From Methylorubrum sp. B1-46 (GTDB taxonomy: Bacteria > Pseudomonadota > Alphaproteobacteria > Rhizobiales > Beijerinckiaceae): DNA of 64,000 bases. This document shows positions 37,549 through 46,352 of this stretch, one piece after another (position 1 is the first letter of the stretch; every line of letters starts with the position of its first letter). The notes beneath the pieces were generated by a model. The model had not been told where the DNA came from. It ran no database searches and saw nothing but the letters and a program-made list of their open reading frames with translations. The stretch covers positions 4,603,001-4,667,000 of the forward strand of contig NZ_CP088247.1 in the NCBI RefSeq assembly GCF_021117295.1. Reading direction: 5' to 3'. Position numbers and translations under genes: made by a program.

Positions 37549-37595
37549 ATGCGCGATCGCAGATTCCGGTGGCCTTCAGCGGTCGCGCCGTCTTT

Positions 37596-38492
37596 TTAGC
37601 GCCCCGTGCGCGCCGCCCGCCACAGCCGCCACAGGCGGCGCCAGCGGGCGATCTCGATCACGCTGTTGAGCGGGTCGTAGCCGGGACGCTCCATCGCCGC
37701 GAGATACGGTTCGACCAGCGCCGTCGGCAGGAAGGCGGGCCGGGCGGCCGGGGCAATGGTGGCACGGGCCGCCTCGTAGGCGGCGAGATGGCGCCGCGCC
37801 AGCGCCCGCAATTCGGCGCAGGTGCGCACCAGTCCCGGTCCGCCGCGGCCCGAGACGATGTCCTCGCGGGTGACGCCGTTCTGGCGCAGCAGGTCGCCGG
37901 GCAGGTAAACCTGCCCCTGGCGCGCGTGCCACGGCAGCGAGCGCAGAAGGCCGGTGATGCCGTAGGCGACGCCGGCATGCCCGGCCGCCGCCGCGCCGCC
38001 GGGTTCGGCCCCTTCCGCGAGCACGAGGCCCGAAAGGCGGATCAGCGCCGAGGCGGTTTCGCCGCAATAGCCCTCCAGATCGTTCACCCGCGGCATCGGG
38101 TCGTCGTAGAGGTCGAACACGCGGGCATCGATCAGGTCGACAAAGGGCTGGCGCCCGAGGCGGCGGGTGACGATGGCGTCCTCCAGCGCCGCCGCGACCG
38201 GGTTGGCCCGCACGTCGCCCCGCGCCTCGCCCTGGAGCGCGTCGCGCCACCATTGCAGGCGGATCTCGCCGGCCATCGGGTTCGTGGCGGCCTCGCGGAT
38301 GCGGGCGATGGTCAAGCTGAAGGCGGCCAGCGCGAATAGGTGCGGGCGGAAGGCGGCGGGCGCGAACAGGGCCGCGAAGTAGCGATCCGGGTCGCCCTCG
38401 CGCACCAGCTCCTCGCAGTGCCGGAAGGCGAAGGCGAGCCCGTCATGGCCGGCCTCCGGGTTCGTCTCGGTTCGGGTCTCGGGGCGCGTCAT
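37596..38492 (-). CDS. Squalene/phytoene synthase family protein (NDUFAF6-like)
   Basis: A 298-aa all-helical isoprenoid-synthase-fold protein: FALAAFSLTIARIREAATNPMAGEIRLQWWRDAL (in pieces), a partial aspartate motif DLYDD, and GITGLLRSLPWHARQGQVYLP. The second canonical aspartate-rich motif is weak, as in the NDUFAF6 group, which assists complex I assembly in mitochondria. Its place next to an Mth938-like (NDUFAF3-like) gene supports a non-biosynthetic, assembly-type role rather than carotenoid or hopanoid synthesis. That role is inference. Confidence 0.78.
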   Translation of the reverse strand: MTRPETRTETNPEAGHDGLAFAFRHCEELVREGDPDRYFAALFAPAAFRPHLFALAAFSLTIARIREAATNPMAGEIRLQWWRDALQGEARGDVRANPVAAALEDAIVTRRLGRQPFVDLIDARVFDLYDDPMPRVNDLEGYCGETASALIRLSGLVLAEGAEPGGAAAAGHAGVAYGITGLLRSLPWHARQGQVYLPGDLLRQNGVTREDIVSGRGGPGLVRTCAELRALARRHLAAYEAARATIAPAARPAFLPTALVEPYLAAMERPGYDPLNSVIEIARWRRLWRLWRAARTGR

Positions 38493-38520
38493 GGAGCGGG
38501 GCTCATGCGGCGTTCGACAG

Positions 38521-38919
38521 TCAGGTGACGGCGATCAGCGCGGCCGCGACCTTGCGGTTCTCGGCCATCAGGATGTTGTAGGTGCGTGCCGCCGCTCCCG
38601 TCTGCATGGTGTCGAGGCCGATGCCTGCGGCCTTGAGGCGCTGGCGCAGGGAATCGGGCAGGAAGACGATGTCGGCGCCCGTGCCGATCAGCAGCAGCTC
38701 GATCCCGTCGGCCTCGGCGAGGATGGGGGCGAGGCTCGGCCCGTCGATGGCGCCGGGCTCGCTCACGTCCCAGGCGCGCACGCCCGAGGGCAGCAGCAGG
38801 ATCGAGCCGCGATGGGACATCTGCCCGAAGCGGAAACCGCCATTGCCGTAAGCGTCGATGCCGTGGCGGCCGGGCAGGAAGCCGTCGTGGATCTGACCCG
38901 GGACCCGTCCCTCGCTCAC
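38521..38919 (-). CDS. Mth938-like (NDUFAF3-type) domain protein
   Basis: A 132-aa single-domain protein. YGNGGFRFGQMSHRGSILLLPSGVRAWDV (in parts), IELLLIGTGADIVFLPDSLRQRL and MQTGAAARTYNILMAENRKVAAALI are hallmarks of the Mth938/DUF498 family, whose mitochondrial member NDUFAF3 is a complex I assembly factor. It lies between secF and the phytoene-synthase-like gene on the same strand and is probably in the sec operon. Confidence 0.85.
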   Translation of the reverse strand: MSEGRVPGQIHDGFLPGRHGIDAYGNGGFRFGQMSHRGSILLLPSGVRAWDVSEPGAIDGPSLAPILAEADGIELLLIGTGADIVFLPDSLRQRLKAAGIGLDTMQTGAAARTYNILMAENRKVAAALIAVT

Positions 38920-39020
38920 GCCGCGTCTCCCCTCATCCCGGATCGGACGATGTCGGACGCCCGGTCACCGACCGCTTTTCGCCGGCTGCGACGGTGCCGC
39001 GGGCGTTTTGCGGCAGACAC

Positions 39021-39962
39021 TTACTCGGCCGCCTGCGGAAGGCCCGCCTGCTGCGACGCCTTCGAGCCCGACAGGCGCAGGCCGATATAGATCAGCGCCG
39101 GAGTCGAGACGAAGATCGCCGAATAGGTGCAGATCACCACGCCGCAGAGCATCACCACGGCGAAGCCGTTGATCGCCTCGCCGCCGAACAGCACCAGCGC
39201 CACCAGCGACAGGGTGGTGGAGAGCGAGGTCATCACCGTGCGCGACATGGTGGAGTTGATCGAGAGGTTGAGCAACTCCACCACGGGAATGGTCTTGTAG
39301 CGGCGCATCAGTTCGCGGGTCCGGTCGAACACGACCACGGTCTCGTTGAGCGAGTAGCCGACGATGGTGAGGATCGCCGCGATCGAGGTCATGTTGAACT
39401 CGATGCGGGTGATGATGAACACGCCCACCGTCAGCACGATATCGTGCAGGGTGCCGACGATGGCACCCAGCGCCAGCTCCCGCTCGAAGCGGAACCACAG
39501 GTAGACCAGCACGGCGAGCACCGAGAGCACGACGCCGATCGTGCCGGACTGCACCAGCTCGCCCGAGACGCGCGGACCGACCGTCTCGGTGCGGCGGAAA
39601 TCGTAGCCGGCGTCGAAGGCGGCGTGCGCCTTCTGCATCACCGCGGTCTGGCCCTGCTCGCCGGCCTGAAGGGGAAAGCGCACCAGCACCTGCCCCTGGC
39701 CGCCGAGTTCCTGAACCTCGGTCTCGCCGAAGCCGAAGCCGTTGGCGGTGTGGCGGATCTCGGCGACGTCCGCCGTATGGCCGGGCTTGGCCTGAAGCTC
39801 GACCAGGGTGCCGCCCTTGAAGTCGATGCCGTAATTGAGCCCGACGGTGATGAACAGCACGAGCGTCACGACCGACATCACCGCCGAGAGCGGGAAGGTG
39901 ACGCGCCGGAACCGCATGAAGTCGAAATGCGATTCGTCGGGCCAGAGGCGAAGCAGGCGCAT
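39021..39962 (-). CDS. secF: Protein translocase subunit SecF
   Basis: A 313-aa membrane protein with six predicted segments. It has the N-terminal RF-motif region (VTFPLSAVMSVVTLVLFITVGLNYGIDFKGGTLVEL, in parts) with the conserved DFKGG, and the C-terminal SYSLNETVVVFDRTRELMRRY and NSTMSRTVMTSLSTTLSLVAL. With SecD it pulls preproteins through SecYEG using the proton gradient. It follows secD by 106 bp in the order yajC-secD-secF. Confidence 0.96.
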   Translation of the reverse strand: MRLLRLWPDESHFDFMRFRRVTFPLSAVMSVVTLVLFITVGLNYGIDFKGGTLVELQAKPGHTADVAEIRHTANGFGFGETEVQELGGQGQVLVRFPLQAGEQGQTAVMQKAHAAFDAGYDFRRTETVGPRVSGELVQSGTIGVVLSVLAVLVYLWFRFERELALGAIVGTLHDIVLTVGVFIITRIEFNMTSIAAILTIVGYSLNETVVVFDRTRELMRRYKTIPVVELLNLSINSTMSRTVMTSLSTTLSLVALVLFGGEAINGFAVVMLCGVVICTYSAIFVSTPALIYIGLRLSGSKASQQAGLPQAAE

Positions 39963-40068
39963 GGTCGGTCTCGGATCATGAAGGCCGGCGCGCGGCGCCT
40001 TGAGCCTTACGAAGCGGTATCGCGGCCCACGCGGTGCGGGCCGCCTCAGGTCCCCGGGCGGGGTTCGA

Positions 40069-41670
40069 TCAGAACGGCAGGGCCTTGGGCCGGAGCCAAT
40101 TGTACCACACCGCGATCATCATGCGCGTCAGCGTCACGGCGGTGATGACGGTGGTGAGGATGCCGAGGATGAACACCACGGCAAAACCCTTCACCGGGCC
40201 GGAGCCCATGAAGAACAGCAGCAGGGCGGCGATCGCCATGGTCGAGTTCGAGTCGATGATGGTGGCGAACGCCCGGTCGAAGCCCGCCTGGAGCGCTGAG
40301 ACCAGGGAGCGGCCGGATCGGGCCTCCTCGCGCATGCGCTCGTAGATCAGCACGTTGGAATCCACCGCCGTGCCGATGGTGAGCACGATGCCGGCGATGC
40401 CGGGCAGCGTCATCGTCGCCTCCAGCACCGACATCAGGCCGAGGATCAGGCCGACGTGGACGATGAGCGCGATGTTGGCGATGAAGCCGAAGGTGCCGTA
40501 GGTCGCGAACATGAAAGCGATGACGAGTCCGGCGGCGACCAAAGTCGCCATCTTGCCGGCCTCGATCGAGTCGCGGCCGAGACCGGGGCCGACGACGCGG
40601 CGCTCGACCACGGTGAGCTTGGCCGGCAGCGCGCCCGCCCGCAGCAGCACCGAGAGGTCGTTGGCGTCCTTGACGGTGAAGTTGCCGGTGATCTGGCCCG
40701 AGCCGCCGGTGATCGCCGAGCGGATCACGGGGGCCGACTGGATCACCCCATCGAGCACGATCGCCATGCGGCGGCCGACATTCTCCGAGGTCGCCTGACC
40801 GAAGCGTTGCGCCCCGCGCAGGTTGAACTTGAAGCTCACCATCGGCTCGTGGGTCTGCGGGTCGAAGGCCGGCTGGGCGTCGGTGAGGTCGCTGCCGTCG
40901 GCCATGACGCGGCGCTCGACCGGCACCTTGGCGCCGCCCTCGTCCTTCGAGGGCAGCATGTCGACGTCGCCCGAGGGCGAGTCGGCCAGCATGCGGAATT
41001 CGAGCTTGGCGGTCTTGCCGAGCTGGTCCTCCAGCTCCTGCGGGTTCTGCAGGCCCGGCACCTGGACAAGGATGCGGTCGGCGCCCTGCTGCTGGATCGA
41101 CGGCTCCTTGGTGCCGCCGAAATCGATGCGCTTGCGCACGACCTCGATCGCCTGGCTGACCGCGCGACGGGTGCGGTCGTTGATGCCGGCATCCGTCAGG
41201 ACGAGCTGGATCGTGCCGTTCTCGGCCTCGTTGACCGAGAGCGTCTGACCGCCGGCGGCCAGCGGATTGTTGATCGGCTGGGCGAGCTCGCGCAGCTTTG
41301 GCAGCACCTTGGCGCGGGCCGCCGCATCGGGGATGCGCAGCTCGACGCCGCGGTTGATCACGCGGATGCCGCCCTCGGGCGAGACGGAGGCCTCGCGCAG
41401 GATGCGGCGCACGTCGTCGCGCAGGCCCGTGACCATCGAGCGGACGAGGTCGGGCTGGTCGATCTCAAGCAGGATCTGCGAGCCGCCCTGGAGGTCGAGG
41501 CCGAGCACGATCGCCCGCTGCGGGATGATCCAGCTCGGGAACCACGACGGCAGGGAGGCCATGAAGGCCTTGCGGCTGTCGGCCGGGATGAAGCTGGGCA
41601 CCGCCAGACTCAGGCCGATCAGGATGACGGCGAGCGTCGCGACGATCTTGGTTTTCGAGAAGCGCAGCAT
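40069..41670 (-). CDS. secD: Protein translocase subunit SecD
   Basis: A 533-aa protein. The N-terminal segment LAVILIGLSLAVPSFI is followed by GLDLQGGSQILLEID (D-LQGG motif), a large periplasmic P1 domain, and the C-terminal five-helix RND-like domain with TIGTAVDSNVLIYERMREE and FATIIDSNSTMAIAAL. The ATG at 41670 is chosen to match MLRFSKTK. It is the middle gene of the yajC-secD-secF operon. Confidence 0.96.
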   Translation of the reverse strand: MLRFSKTKIVATLAVILIGLSLAVPSFIPADSRKAFMASLPSWFPSWIIPQRAIVLGLDLQGGSQILLEIDQPDLVRSMVTGLRDDVRRILREASVSPEGGIRVINRGVELRIPDAAARAKVLPKLRELAQPINNPLAAGGQTLSVNEAENGTIQLVLTDAGINDRTRRAVSQAIEVVRKRIDFGGTKEPSIQQQGADRILVQVPGLQNPQELEDQLGKTAKLEFRMLADSPSGDVDMLPSKDEGGAKVPVERRVMADGSDLTDAQPAFDPQTHEPMVSFKFNLRGAQRFGQATSENVGRRMAIVLDGVIQSAPVIRSAITGGSGQITGNFTVKDANDLSVLLRAGALPAKLTVVERRVVGPGLGRDSIEAGKMATLVAAGLVIAFMFATYGTFGFIANIALIVHVGLILGLMSVLEATMTLPGIAGIVLTIGTAVDSNVLIYERMREEARSGRSLVSALQAGFDRAFATIIDSNSTMAIAALLLFFMGSGPVKGFAVVFILGILTTVITAVTLTRMMIAVWYNWLRPKALPF

Positions 41671-41734
41671 CCGCCCGGTTCCGACTTGTCTGTCATGGGT
41701 GCCGGCTATGCCGGCCGGCACACGCCTGTGGCGC

Positions 41735-42067
41735 TCAGGAGGCCTTGACCGGGGCGCCCTTGACGCGGACCTCGGAGATCATCGTGCGCACCACCTTCAC
41801 GCGCACGTTCGGGGCGATCTCGACTTCGATCTCGGAGGCGTCATCCGCGACCTTGGTGACCCGGCCGACGAGGCCGCCCGTGGTCACGATGGTGTCCTCG
41901 CGGCGGACGTTCTTCACCATGTTCTGGTGATCCTTGAGCCGGCGCTGCTGCGGGCGCAGGATCAGGAAGTACATGATCACGAAGATCAGGACGAAGGGGA
42001 CGAATTGCAACGCGACGTCCGCGCCGCTTCCGGCACCGGTTCCTTGCGCGAAGGCGGGGGTGATCAA
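41735..42067 (-). CDS. yajC: Preprotein translocase subunit YajC
   Basis: A 110-aa small membrane protein. One N-terminal membrane helix (FVPFVLIFVIMYFLIL) is followed by RPQQRRLKDHQNMVKNVRREDTIVTTGGLVGRV, the YajC signature, in segments. The start is TTG at 42067 with AGGAG 9 nt upstream; the longer frame is not YajC-like. It is the first gene of the SecDF operon and lies 64 bp before secD. Confidence 0.93.
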   Translation of the reverse strand: MITPAFAQGTGAGSGADVALQFVPFVLIFVIMYFLILRPQQRRLKDHQNMVKNVRREDTIVTTGGLVGRVTKVADDASEIEVEIAPNVRVKVVRTMISEVRVKGAPVKAS

Positions 42068-42303
42068 CGCCGAACACTCCTGATCGAGGGCATGGGCTCG
42101 TGAGGCCCGGCGACGCCGGAGCCTTGCGACGACGAGCCTGCCGAAAAGCGCGCGGACTATAGCGAGGGGCGATTCGAAAGCAACGGCGGGGCGATGCATC
42201 CGGGCCCGCGGTGCGGCGGTTCCCCTTTTTTCCGGCATCCGCCTACAAGGCGCCACCTCAGCGAGGGCCACCGCCCTCCCCCCGCAACCGGACCCGTCCA
42301 AAC

Positions 42304-43182
42304 ATGGCCCCAGAGCCGACCCCCGCCGACCTCCTCCCGCTCCTGGAGCGGATCGCCGCAGCCCTGGAGCGCGCTGCGCCCCCCGCCGTCCCGAAGGTGG
42401 ACACGCGTGCCGCCGACGCCTTCCTGTGGGGGCCGGAGCGCAGGCTGATCCCGGTGCCGCGGGTCAACCGGGTCGAGATCGGCATCCTCACCGGCATCGA
42501 CCGCGCCCGCGACACCCTGGTCGAGAACACCGAGCGCTTCGCCCGGGGCTTGCCAGCCAACAACGCCCTGCTCTGGGGCGCGCGCGGCATGGGCAAGTCC
42601 TCGCTGGTCAAGGCGGCGCATGCCGAGATCAACGCCCGGCGGCCGGAGGGCAGCCTGCCGATGAAGCTCGTGGAGATCCACCGCGAGGACATCGAGGCGC
42701 TGCCCGAGCTGATGAGCCTGCTGCGCAACGACCCGCACCGCTGGCTCGTCTTCTGCGACGACCTCTCGTTCGATGCCGACGACACCTCGTACAAGTCGCT
42801 CAAGACCGCGCTCGACGGCGGCATCGAGGGGCGGCCCGGCAACGTGCTGTTCTACGCCACCTCGAACCGGCGCCACCTGCTCGCCCGCGAGATGGTCGAG
42901 AACGAGCGCTCCACGGCGATCAATCCGGGCGAGGCGGTGGAGGAGAAGGTCTCGCTCTCGGACCGCTTCGGCCTCTGGCTCGGCTTCCACAAATGCAGCC
43001 AGGACGAATATCTGGCGATGATTTCCGCCTATGTGGATCGCTACGCCCTCGACGTGGCGCCGGAGCGGGTGCGGGCCGAGGCGCTGGAATGGGCCACCAC
43101 CCGCGGCTCGCGGTCGGGGCGCACGGCGTTCCAGTTCATCCAGGATCTCGCCGGGCGGCTCGGGCAGCGGCTCGACGGGTAG
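42304..43182 (+). CDS. DUF815 family AAA-type ATPase
   Basis: A 292-aa P-loop protein. Walker A is GARGMGKSSLVKAAH (about 95-110), Walker B is WLVFCDDLSFD, and the sensor-like segment is FYATSNRRHLLARE. The motif LLWGARGMGKSS and SDRFGLWLGFHKCSQDEYLAMI are typical of DUF815, of unknown role. It is transcribed divergently from yajC. No obvious ribosome site precedes the ATG, so the start could lie upstream. Confidence 0.88.
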   Translation: MAPEPTPADLLPLLERIAAALERAAPPAVPKVDTRAADAFLWGPERRLIPVPRVNRVEIGILTGIDRARDTLVENTERFARGLPANNALLWGARGMGKSSLVKAAHAEINARRPEGSLPMKLVEIHREDIEALPELMSLLRNDPHRWLVFCDDLSFDADDTSYKSLKTALDGGIEGRPGNVLFYATSNRRHLLAREMVENERSTAINPGEAVEEKVSLSDRFGLWLGFHKCSQDEYLAMISAYVDRYALDVAPERVRAEALEWATTRGSRSGRTAFQFIQDLAGRLGQRLDG

Positions 43183-43261
43183 CTCGGAATGCCGTGCATC
43201 CCCTCTCCCCACACAGGGAGAGAGGGGATGCGGCTGAAGACGAGGTGGTCTGAACGAAAAT

Positions 43262-43287
43262 GGCGGCCCCGCAAGGAGCCGCCTTTT
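43262..43287 (+). terminator. Rho-independent terminator after the DUF815 gene
   Basis: Stem GGCGGCCCC / GGAGCCGCC with a GCAA tetraloop and a TTTT run. A larger imperfect repeat (CATCCCCTCTCCC, 43197-43230) lies just before it. Confidence 0.75.
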
Positions 43288-43307
43288 GACTGTAGGCGTC
43301 GGAAAAA

Positions 43308-44669
43308 TCAGCCGCCGAGATGAGGCATCGGATCGACCGGGGTCGCGCCCTTGCGCAGCTCGAAGTGGAGCTGGGGCGAGGTGACGTTGCCGGTCGCGCC
43401 CGACTTGGCGATCGTCTGGCCGCGCTTCACCTTCTCGCCGGGGCGCACGTCCAGCTCGCCGTTATGGGCGTAGGCCGAGACGTAGCCGTTGTTGTGCCGC
43501 ACCAGAACCAGCTTGCCGTAACCCTTCACGTCGGAGCCGGCATAGGCGACCGTGCCGTCCTCGGCCGCCTTGACCGGGGTGCCCTCGGGCACGGCGATGT
43601 TGATGCCCTCGTTGCCGCCCGAGCCGTAGCCGTTGATGATGCGGCCCTTGGCCGGCCAGCGGAACGACTCGGCTGGGGCCTGCGGGGCCGCCGACGGGAT
43701 CGGGGCCGAGGCGTCGGCGCTCGCAACCTTCACCGGAGCGGCCGGCGCCGTCTCCTTCGCAGGCGCCTTAGCCGCTTCCTTGGCCGCTTCCTTGCTCTCC
43801 TTGGCCGCGGCCTTGGCGGCCGCTTCCGCGGCGCGGGCCTCGGCGAGCTTCTTGGCGGCGTCGGCCTTGGCCTGCTTGGCCTCGGCCTCGGCCTTGCGGG
43901 CAGCCTCGGCTTTCGCAGCTTCCTTGGCGGCGTCCTTCGGATCGACCTTCGTCTCGATCTTGGCGACCTTCTCGGTCGCCTTCTGACCCGGGCGCGGATG
44001 CTTGGCGGCCTCGGCAGCCTTCTTCGCCTCGGCGGCCTTGTCGGCGGCGAGCTTCTTCGACTGCGCTGCCTTCTCCGCAGCCTTGGCTTCCGCCGCCTTC
44101 GCCTCGGCGATCTTGGCGGCGGCGGCCTGCCGCTCGGCTTCGCGGCGGGCGTCGAGCGCCTTTGCGGCAGCGGCCTCGGCGGCGCGCTTCTCCGCAGCCT
44201 TGTCGGTGGCCTTGTCCGCGGGCTTGCCGAACTGGAGCTTGGGCTGCGGTGCCGGGGCGGAGGCGCGCGGCGTCATCGCGCGGCTCGCATCCGGGTTCAG
44301 GCCGGACACGCTGCTCGCCATTCCGCCCGAGATCGGCTCGGCCGTCGCGACGCGGGTCGCGGTCTTGGCCGGGGCGGCGCTGATCGCACCGGGGCGCGGC
44401 GACAGGGCCGGCCCGGGAGCGGGCAGCGCCTGGGACTGGATGCGCGGCGTGCGGATCGCCGGAGCGGCCGCCATCTCGCTATCCGCGCCCTCCTCCGGCA
44501 GGCTGCCGGTGGCCGAGGGCTCGCCGGTCAGCGAGGAGAAGGGGTTGGTGAAGGGATCGCCGAGGCGCGAGGCGTCCGACGAGCAGGCGGCGGTGCCGCC
44601 GCCGATCATTCCGATAAGGGCGAAGCGCGACAGCGTCCTCAAGCCCAGAACTTTCCCCCGAACCCGCAT
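43308..44669 (-). CDS. NlpD-like LytM/M23-domain lipoprotein with degenerate active site
   Basis: A 453-aa lipoprotein. The signal ends in the lipobox GGTAAC with C29. A very long Ala/Lys/Glu coiled coil (about 130-310) follows, then a C-terminal LytM/M23 domain (about 335-450). Catalytic zinc ligands are not intact: NEGINIA replaces HxGxD and QLHFEL replaces the HxH motif, as in the NlpD/EnvC factors that activate amidases instead of cutting peptidoglycan. The position after pcm in serS-surE-pcm-nlpD supports an NlpD role in cell separation. LysM is not evident. Confidence 0.82.
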   Translation of the reverse strand: MRVRGKVLGLRTLSRFALIGMIGGGTAACSSDASRLGDPFTNPFSSLTGEPSATGSLPEEGADSEMAAAPAIRTPRIQSQALPAPGPALSPRPGAISAAPAKTATRVATAEPISGGMASSVSGLNPDASRAMTPRASAPAPQPKLQFGKPADKATDKAAEKRAAEAAAAKALDARREAERQAAAAKIAEAKAAEAKAAEKAAQSKKLAADKAAEAKKAAEAAKHPRPGQKATEKVAKIETKVDPKDAAKEAAKAEAARKAEAEAKQAKADAAKKLAEARAAEAAAKAAAKESKEAAKEAAKAPAKETAPAAPVKVASADASAPIPSAAPQAPAESFRWPAKGRIINGYGSGGNEGINIAVPEGTPVKAAEDGTVAYAGSDVKGYGKLVLVRHNNGYVSAYAHNGELDVRPGEKVKRGQTIAKSGATGNVTSPQLHFELRKGATPVDPMPHLGG

Positions 44670-44855
44670 CGACGCACCCGCTTGAACACTGACGCAACGT
44701 GATGCGCTATTCAAACGGGATTCAGGTTAAGCAACCGTTCCCGAGATCCTCACACGGATCGATTTCGCGCCTGATCCGTAAAGGTTGAGGAATTCTCGCG
44801 ACGCTGCCGATCCCGTCTTCGACCCGCGCGGCCCACCCCGTCGACGCGGTCCGGG

Positions 44856-45554
44856 CTACGGCGCGAGCACCCGCCCCGAGGTGAGGGGCCCAAGGCGCAG
44901 GGCCGGTCCTTCCGTCCGCGCGAACGCCGCCGCGCCGTCGCGGGTCAGGGTCACGAGCCGGCTCCCCCGCCCGCTCCAGAACCCCGCCACCAGCCGCCCG
45001 CCGGATTTGAGCGCGGCGGGAAGGTGCGGCGGCAGCGCGGCGAGGCTGCCGTTGAGGAGGATGCGGTCGTAGCTCCCGCCGCGCACCACCTCCGGCGCGA
45101 GCCCGTCGGCGGCCTCGACACTCGCCGCGTCGAAGTCGCGCCCGAGATGGGCCCGCGCGGCGCGGGCGAGCCCCTCGTAGCGCTCCAGGCTCCGCACATG
45201 GGCCGCGCCGAGCTGAACCAGCAGGGCGGTGACGTAGCCGGTGCCTGTGCCGACTTCCAGCACCCGGGCGCCGGGAGCGACGTCGAGGGCGCCGAGCAGG
45301 GCGGCGACCACGCTCGGCGCGGTCATGGTCTGACCGCAGGCGAGCGGCAGGGCGATGTCGCGCCGGGCATGGGCGCGCAGGGCCGGCGGGGCGAAGCGCT
45401 CCCGCGGCACCCGCTCCATCGCCCGCAGCACGGCGGTGTCGCGCACGCCCCGCTCGCGCAGGGCCAGCACGAAGGCGGCGTTGCCGGTCGCCTCCGCCAG
45501 CCCCCTCGCCAGCCCCTCGGCCGATCCCTCGGGATCGTCGGCCTCAGACGGCAT
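44856..45554 (-). CDS. pcm: Protein-L-isoaspartate O-methyltransferase family
   Basis: A 232-aa SAM methyltransferase. The PCMT entry is VPRERFAPPALRAHARRDIALPL, followed by GQTMTAPSVVAALL and motif I VLEVGTGTGYVTALL; ILLNGSLAALPPHL replaces the usual IHVGAAAPEIP. It repairs L-isoaspartyl residues in damaged proteins. It follows surE by 33 bp and belongs to the serS-surE-pcm operon. Confidence 0.88.
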   Translation of the reverse strand: MPSEADDPEGSAEGLARGLAEATGNAAFVLALRERGVRDTAVLRAMERVPRERFAPPALRAHARRDIALPLACGQTMTAPSVVAALLGALDVAPGARVLEVGTGTGYVTALLVQLGAAHVRSLERYEGLARAARAHLGRDFDAASVEAADGLAPEVVRGGSYDRILLNGSLAALPPHLPAALKSGGRLVAGFWSGRGSRLVTLTRDGAAAFARTEGPALRLGPLTSGRVLAP

Positions 45555-45587
45555 GGGGCCCCGAATGGCCGGAGCGACCGCCCCCGC

Positions 45588-46352
45588 TCACGTCCGGAAG
45601 GCCGCGGCGAAGCGGGTCAGTTCCGGCTCGTCGGTGAGGTCGAGCCGCAGCGGCGTCACCGAGATGCGGTTCTCGGCGATCGCCTTGAGGTCGGTGCCGT
45701 TGCCCGGCTCGAACCGCGCCTTGGCAAAGGCGAGCCAGAAATAGGGGTTGCCGCGCCCGTCGTGGCGGGCGTCGATCTGCAGCAGCGCCTGGTTGCGCTG
45801 GCCCTGCGCCGAGACCGCCACGCCCTGCACCTGATCCGGCTCGCAATCGGGAAAGTTGACGTTGACGAGGATGCCGGGCTCGATCCCGATCTCCAGGATC
45901 TTGCGGATCACCCCTGCCCCGTGCGCGGCGGCGCAGGACCATTTCAGGTTGGCCCGCCCGCCCGCGCCGTAGGCCTGGCTCAGCGCGATCGCGCGGATGC
46001 CGAGGATGGTGCCCTCCATGGCGCCGGCGATGGTGCCGGAATAGGTCACGTCCTCGGCGACGTTCTGGCCGCGGTTGACCCCCGACAGCACCAGATCCGG
46101 CCGGTGATCCTTGAGGATGTGCGACACCCCCATGATCACGCAGTCGGAGGGCGTGCCCTTCACCGCGAAGCGCTTGTCCGAGACCTGCCGCAGCCGCAGC
46201 GGATCGTTGAGCGAGAGCGAGTGCGAGACGCCCGACTGGTCGTATTCGGGCGCGACCACCCAGACGTCGTCGCTGAGTTCGCGGGCGATCCCCTCCAGCG
46301 TCTCCAGGCCCGGCGCGTGGATGCCGTCGTCGTTGGTGACCAGGATGCGCAT
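45588..46352 (-). CDS. surE: 5'/3'-nucleotidase SurE
   Basis: A 254-aa survival protein. The N-terminal metal site is [16 protein letters not shown] (two Asp), followed by VVAPEYDQSGVSHSLSL and LSGVNRGQNVAEDVTYSGTIAGAMEG, in segments, all diagnostic. It dephosphorylates nucleoside monophosphates in stress and stationary phase. Its ATG overlaps the serS stop by one base, implying translational coupling. Confidence 0.96.
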   Translation of the reverse strand: MRILVTNDDGIHAPGLETLEGIARELSDDVWVVAPEYDQSGVSHSLSLNDPLRLRQVSDKRFAVKGTPSDCVIMGVSHILKDHRPDLVLSGVNRGQNVAEDVTYSGTIAGAMEGTILGIRAIALSQAYGAGGRANLKWSCAAAHGAGVIRKILEIGIEPGILVNVNFPDCEPDQVQGVAVSAQGQRNQALLQIDARHDGRGNPYFWLAFAKARFEPGNGTDLKAIAENRISVTPLRLDLTDEPELTRFAAAFRT

